NCBI GenBank assembly: GCA_039972875.1 | Contig: JBDWMA010000010.1 | Coordinates: forward strand, 186,001 to 250,000 | Source: Pseudoruegeria sp039972875 | Lineage (GTDB): Bacteria > Pseudomonadota > Alphaproteobacteria > Rhodobacterales > Rhodobacteraceae | Direction: 5' to 3' | DNA: 64,000 bases | In this document: positions 60,496 to 64,000 of the stretch, one piece after another | Layout: each line of letters opens with the position of its first letter | How positions within the stretch are numbered: the stretch's first letter is position 1 | Translations under genes and position numbers: made by a program | Notes under the pieces: generated by a model | Told to the model about the DNA's origin: nothing | Databases searched by the model: none | The model's input: the letters and a program-made list of their open reading frames with translations, nothing else

Positions 60496-61620
60496 ATGAA
60501 ACTGTCTTTTTTCACAATGCCAATCCACCCGGTCGGAAAGCCGATTGTACAAAGTCTTAGAGAAGACCGCGAAGCCTTTTTGCTTGCAGACTCGTTGGGT
60601 TATGTCGAAGGCTATTGTGGCGAACACACCACTGATCAGGCCGAAATCATCACCTCTACGGTCGCGTTCATGGCCAGTCTTGCCTATGAGACAAAAAACA
60701 TCCGATTGGGCACTGGCACGATCAATATGCCAAACTCCCACCCCGCGCGCGTCGCCGCCGAAGTCGCGATGTTGGATCACATGCTAGAAGGTCGTTTTAA
60801 TTTCGGCATCTCACCGGGTGGACTGATGTCGGACGCCGAAGTCTTTGGAAATCTGAAAAAAGACCGGAATGCGATGTTCTTAGAGTGCATCAATATGGTT
60901 CTGGATATCTGGGCCGGAGAGGCACCCTATAACTTAAAAGGTGATTTCTGGGAGGTCACGACCCAAAACACCATGATGCGTGACATTGGCCAGGGCGATA
61001 TCATGAAGCCCTTCCAAGCGCCCCATCCCCCCATTATCGGGACGGCCGTTGCCCCGTTTTCAAAAGGCGTTACCGCGATGGCCGCACGGGGCTGGCAGCC
61101 AATTACGGCGAACTTCTTATTGCCCAAATGGGCCGCAACCCATTGGCCAAACTATGCCGAAGGCTGCAAACAAGGGGGCCTTGTTGCGTCCTATGATGAC
61201 TGGCGTGTTGCCAAGAACATCTGCGTCGCCAAAGACCGCGAAACGGCGCGAGCCTATGCCCGTGATCCAGGCAGTCCCTATGTTCTGTATTACAGCCAGC
61301 TGTATACAAAACTGCGCAAAGGGGGCCGTCTGAATCTATTCAAAGAAGATCAGAACATGCCTGATGATGATGTGACGCTTGACTATGTGCTGGACCGATT
61401 GATCATTCACGGAGATGCTGAATCCGTGGCCGATCAAATCCTCGAATTCCGTGAGGTCACCGGTCCGTTTAAACATTTGGTTTATGCAGGCCATGACTGG
61501 ACGGATTATGATCTAGGGCGTGAAAGCATGACCCTGATGGCTGAAAAGGTCATGCCAATCTTGGATGAGGCGACCAAATCGGAACCCGCCTATTCCGAAC
61601 CAGCGCTTGCTGGCGCTTAA
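60496..61620 (+). CDS. Luciferase-like flavin-dependent monooxygenase
   Basis: 374 residues; ATG preceded by CTAGGAGTAATC. LLM fold: MKLSFFTMPIHPVGKP, then EAFLLADSLGYVEGYCGEHTTDQ near residue 36, NIRLGTGTINMPNSHPARVAAEVAMLDHMLEGRFNFGISPGG (about 72-114) and APHPPIIGTAVAPFSKGVTAMAARGWQPITANF (about 174-206). This is the pattern of long-chain FMN-dependent monooxygenases of the limonene/alkane/NTA type. It needs reduced flavin from a partner; the reductase gene is 73 bp downstream. The substrate is not evident; terpenoid, amine or sulfonate are all conceivable. Confidence 0.9.
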   Translation: MKLSFFTMPIHPVGKPIVQSLREDREAFLLADSLGYVEGYCGEHTTDQAEIITSTVAFMASLAYETKNIRLGTGTINMPNSHPARVAAEVAMLDHMLEGRFNFGISPGGLMSDAEVFGNLKKDRNAMFLECINMVLDIWAGEAPYNLKGDFWEVTTQNTMMRDIGQGDIMKPFQAPHPPIIGTAVAPFSKGVTAMAARGWQPITANFLLPKWAATHWPNYAEGCKQGGLVASYDDWRVAKNICVAKDRETARAYARDPGSPYVLYYSQLYTKLRKGGRLNLFKEDQNMPDDDVTLDYVLDRLIIHGDAESVADQILEFREVTGPFKHLVYAGHDWTDYDLGRESMTLMAEKVMPILDEATKSEPAYSEPALAGA

Positions 61621-61632
61621 ATCACTAAATAC

Positions 61633-61674
61633 GGCATCGTAGCAGGGCCGATCAAGCCGCTGCGATGCCCTTTA
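61633..61674 (+). terminator. Hairpin between monooxygenase and flavin reductase genes
   Basis: GGCATCGTAGC (61633-61643) pairs with GCTGCGATGCC (61659-61669) with one G-U pair, followed by CTTTAC. A weak T-run suggests partial termination. Confidence 0.6.
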
Positions 61675-61693
61675 CAATAGTCAGGACCCAACC

Positions 61694-62632
61694 ATGACCA
61701 ACCTCGTAAATGACGCTGATTTTGACCCAAAAGCCTTTCGCCGCGCGCTTGGCAATTTTGCGACGGGCGTGACGATCATCACTGCCGAAGGCGCAAACGG
61801 AGAGAAAGTCGGAGTCACTGCGAGCAGCTTTAACTCGCTGTCCATGGATCCGCCCCTCATTCTATGGAGCAGCATGAAAGAGGCCCGAAGCTGCGAGATT
61901 TTCGAAAGCGCTTCGCATTTCGCGGTGAATATTCTGGCCTCTGATCAGATGGATATGTCCAACCATTTTGCACGTCAACAAGAGGACAAATTTTCCGGAT
62001 ACGACTGGGAAAAAGGATTGGGCGGCGCGCCAATATTCCCCAATTGTGCCGGACGGTTCCAATGTGAATCCTACGACAAGCTCGATGGCGGTGACCACTG
62101 GATTTTTGTTGGCAAAGTGGTCAAGTTTGATGATTTTGGCCGTGCCCCACTGTGTTTTCATCAGGGATCCTATTCGATGGTCTTCAGCCATCCGGGGGCG
62201 TCTCAAAAACAGAAAGCTGTTGCCGGGCAAAACCCAGACACAGCCCGACGTATGGGCAATCATAAATTCTTTCTGATGCTGCGGGCGATCCGCGCATATC
62301 AGGATAAATACCAGCCAAAAGTGAATGCGCTGGACCTGAATTTGATTGAATCGCGCAGCCTTTTGGTGATGAGCGATCTTCCGGGTCTGGATGCTGAGCA
62401 ACTGGTGGTCCACGTTAACGCGCCTTTGGAAGAAGTGAACGAGGCGTTGGTTAATCTATCCAATCGGGGAATGATCATCCGCAGCGATGATGATATCTCG
62501 CTTACGGAATTAGGACAGTCCAAGGCTGATGAATGTTGGGCGATTGCCGGGGCCCATGCCGAGGACGCTTTCGGTCAGTTTACCGATGCGCAAATGGAGA
62601 CGTTTACAACCGTGCTGAAAGGTTTGTTGTAA
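61694..62632 (+). CDS. Flavin reductase with C-terminal winged-helix-like domain (NtaB-like)
   Basis: 312 residues. Residues about 10-165 are the flavin-reductase-like FMN-binding domain: FRRALGNFATGVTIITAEG, GVTASSFNSLSMDPPLILWS, HFAVNILASDQ and DHWIFVGKVVKFDDFGRAPLCFHQGSY. Residues about 200-300 form a winged-helix-like tail (LLVMSDLPGLDAEQLVVHVNAPLEEVNEALVNLSNRGMIIRSDDDISLTELGQ), an arrangement known from NtaB-type reductases. It supplies reduced flavin to the neighbouring monooxygenase. Physical pairing with that enzyme is inferred from adjacency. Confidence 0.88.
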   Translation: MTNLVNDADFDPKAFRRALGNFATGVTIITAEGANGEKVGVTASSFNSLSMDPPLILWSSMKEARSCEIFESASHFAVNILASDQMDMSNHFARQQEDKFSGYDWEKGLGGAPIFPNCAGRFQCESYDKLDGGDHWIFVGKVVKFDDFGRAPLCFHQGSYSMVFSHPGASQKQKAVAGQNPDTARRMGNHKFFLMLRAIRAYQDKYQPKVNALDLNLIESRSLLVMSDLPGLDAEQLVVHVNAPLEEVNEALVNLSNRGMIIRSDDDISLTELGQSKADECWAIAGAHAEDAFGQFTDAQMETFTTVLKGLL

Positions 62633-62646
62633 ACGCCCCTAAGGGC

Positions 62647-63432
62647 TTACGCTCCCCCATCGAGATCGCGTATCGCGGAATTCACTTCGCGAACGCGCAT
62701 TGCGTTATCATCGGCAAGTGATCCATCCATATTCCAGAATGAATTTTCAAACCCGACCCGGGCTTTGCCCCCAAATGTCGCGGCATTGCGCAGGTTGGCG
62801 GTTTCCTCTGTGCCAAAAGCGCAAAGCATCCAGTCAAACGTCATTCCATCCGCATTTTCAAATTCTGCAAGGTAGTCGGCCAACGGGGTTTGGCCCTTGG
62901 ATCCGTTAGCATAACTGCCTTGAACCAATTGTATCAAATGAGTCGTTCCGGGGATGCGACCATTGTCCAAAGCAGCCACAAAATTGCGTACTTCGGTTGG
63001 GGAATACAGGATGTGCTGAATGTCGACGTTGGACACATGAGCCCATTCGTAGAAATCTTGAGCTTCATCCCAGTCTGATGGGTGGCGGACCATTTCGCGC
63101 ACCGCCACAGAAACATGTGCAGGAATAAGGCTCCGCATCATTTCTCGTTGCTCGGCGGCAGAATAGCGTTCCGCAGATTCTGATGTGACCTGATGATACA
63201 TATTCGGCACCGCCTCGCGCAGCTGCGCGAGTAGTTCGCGATAATGCCCGGCGTCGATTTCATGTTTCCCCTCTGCGTCCCGAATATGGACATGAATCCC
63301 ATCGGCACCGGCAGTTTGACACGCGATTGCGGTTTCGATCAATTCTGCATCAGTCACTGGCAGGGCCGGGTGGTCTGATTTTGACCGTCGCGCGCCATTT
63401 GGCGCAACCATAATTTTTGGGAGTGGTTTCAT
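62647..63432 (-). CDS. Beta-keto acid cleavage enzyme family (BKACE, DUF849)
   Basis: 261 residues, close to family length. The N-terminus has KIMVAPNGARRSKSDHPALPVTDAELIETAIACQTAGADGIHVHIRD (about 6-54), with the zinc HVH motif, then HYRELLAQLREAVPNMYHQVTSESAERY. The C-terminus GGKARVGFENSFWNMDG contains the conserved RVGFEN block. The family cleaves beta-keto acids with acetyl-CoA (3-keto-5-aminohexanoate is the founding substrate). Here it may act late in breakdown of the compound oxidised by the flavin monooxygenase; substrate unknown. It converges with the flavin reductase gene. Confidence 0.9.
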   Translation of the reverse strand: MKPLPKIMVAPNGARRSKSDHPALPVTDAELIETAIACQTAGADGIHVHIRDAEGKHEIDAGHYRELLAQLREAVPNMYHQVTSESAERYSAAEQREMMRSLIPAHVSVAVREMVRHPSDWDEAQDFYEWAHVSNVDIQHILYSPTEVRNFVAALDNGRIPGTTHLIQLVQGSYANGSKGQTPLADYLAEFENADGMTFDWMLCAFGTEETANLRNAATFGGKARVGFENSFWNMDGSLADDNAMRVREVNSAIRDLDGGA

Positions 63433-63797
63433 TTACAAAGTCCAATCGTGGTCAAATCGGCGACGAAAAATCCGTCGGTGTTCTAGCGGTTTACTGTGGG
63501 CGGGCCTGATGAGGCAATCAATATGAAAGCATAGGCAATATACGGAAACTTGATGGGGTCTGTGGGAAAATCCATACTTCGAAAATGCCAAAAAATTTGA
63601 CGGCCCCACGCAAATAGAAAAAAGTTCATAGCCGCTACAACGCATTTTGATGCCAAGGAACGTTTGGTTTCTGTTAGCTTATTTCAACGCTTTTGCGTTT
63701 GTGCCTCTTGTGCTTGAAAGAATATGCAGAACAGTGGTTTAGGACCGCAGTTAATGGCATTTTCATTACTTCCACGGGGCACCATTGGGAGGGAAAA
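63433..63797. promoter_or_regulatory. Divergent intergenic region upstream of a solute-binding protein gene
   Basis: 365 bp between the BKACE gene (minus) and the next plus-strand gene. No gene recognised. The AT-rich stretch 63590-63680 probably contains promoters. GGGAGGGAAAA is the ribosome site for 63798. Confidence 0.5.
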
Positions 63798-64000
63798 ATG
63801 AAATCTAATCGTTATCAAATGTTGGCATTGGCGACAGCCATCGCCGTGACTGGCACAGTGGTACCGCAAAGTATCGCCGCACAAGAAACCATCAATGTGA
63901 CGGTGTTGTCTGGTTACACTGATCGCACAGCTTGGATCGACAATCTTAAGAATTTCTGGATGCCGGAGGTCAACAATCGACTGGCCGAAACCGGGAATTA
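63798..64000 (+). CDS. Start of a periplasmic solute-binding protein (TRAP DctP-like), 3' end outside window
   Basis: 67 residues visible. Strong ribosome site GGGAGGGAAAA before ATG 63798. A Sec signal peptide (MLALATAIAVTGTVVPQSIAAQ, cleavage near residue 30) is followed by TINVTVLSGYTDRTAWIDNL and FWMPEVNNRLAETGNY. The FxPEV--RLAETGNY pattern resembles DctP proteins of TRAP systems. The family cannot be fixed from this short part. Confidence 0.7.
   Translation, partial: MKSNRYQMLALATAIAVTGTVVPQSIAAQETINVTVLSGYTDRTAWIDNLKNFWMPEVNNRLAETGN

Noticed and set aside
1..64000. CRISPR arrays, tRNAs, rRNAs, insertion sequences, integrases
   Set aside because: None recognised on either strand. The only tandem coding repeats are the 108-bp units and the dispersed module copies.

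Overview
The window looks like a chromosome (or large replicon) segment of a marine alphaproteobacterium, most likely a Rhodobacterales/Roseobacter-group strain. The reasons are two TRAP transporters plus the start of a third, beta-hydroxyaspartate cycle enzymes very close to those I remember from Paracoccus, NtaB-type flavin reductase and BKACE genes, and moderate GC. Species cannot be fixed from sequence alone. No tRNA, rRNA, CRISPR array, integrase or insertion sequence was recognised.

Layout. (1) 1-2368: end of a polyol locus, with a 5'-truncated mannitol dehydrogenase family gene and a zinc polyol dehydrogenase. (2) 2440-16416: a coherent nitrogen/C2 cluster. A MocR-type regulator is divergent from a TRAP transporter, followed by an N-formylglutamate-amidohydrolase-like enzyme, a glutamine-synthetase-like ligase, an aldehyde dehydrogenase, an iron alcohol dehydrogenase, a FAD amine oxidase and bhcB-bhcC-bhcD. 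Read as a pathway, it could gamma-glutamylate an amino alcohol (ethanolamine is the simplest candidate), oxidise it to gamma-glutamyl-glycine, release glycine, oxidise part of it to glyoxylate, and join both into aspartate. bhcA is not present. (3) 16741-17864: an Xre/RES toxin-antitoxin pair with a clear operator.

(4) 18064-41636: a type III secretion system (T3SS) of unusual composition. Minus-strand blocks carry an orphan response regulator, sctO-N-L-(J2)-V, a 55-residue gene and a short secretin gene, and then sctU-T-S-R-Q2-Q1-K-J. A plus-strand block carries a small acidic ORF, sctI, sctD, an unknown gene and a TPR chaperone. Oddities: SctU has YYGD where the NPTH self-cleavage motif should be; the secretin gene encodes only the N-terminal ring domains; sctJ is duplicated, with one copy truncated before its membrane anchor; SctQ is split; and no conventional needle, gatekeeper, translocator or ruler gene was recognised.

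Downstream of sctJ, divergently transcribed, are five large acidic, Ser/Thr/Asp/Glu-rich proteins that are probably the exported substrates. Three end in a nearly identical 44-residue module that finishes exactly at the C-terminus (...NAGKG). The 55-residue gene inside the apparatus operon is that module plus an 11-residue leader. One module protein carries a full set of PL7 alginate-lyase motifs. This is the strongest candidate for an undescribed system: a T3SS whose substrates share a C-terminal assembly or anchoring tag with a small apparatus-linked protein, one of them an alginate-degrading enzyme.

(5) 42096-50996: a rare-ketose type sugar ABC transporter with an epimerase, two kinases and a divergent LacI regulator with visible operators. 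(6) 51049-63432: a detoxification/catabolic region with GSTs, a peroxiredoxin, a TetR regulator, an alpha/beta hydrolase, two luciferase-like monooxygenases, a flavin reductase, a TRAP transporter, a LysR regulator and a BKACE enzyme. (7) 63798-64000: the start of another solute-binding protein gene.
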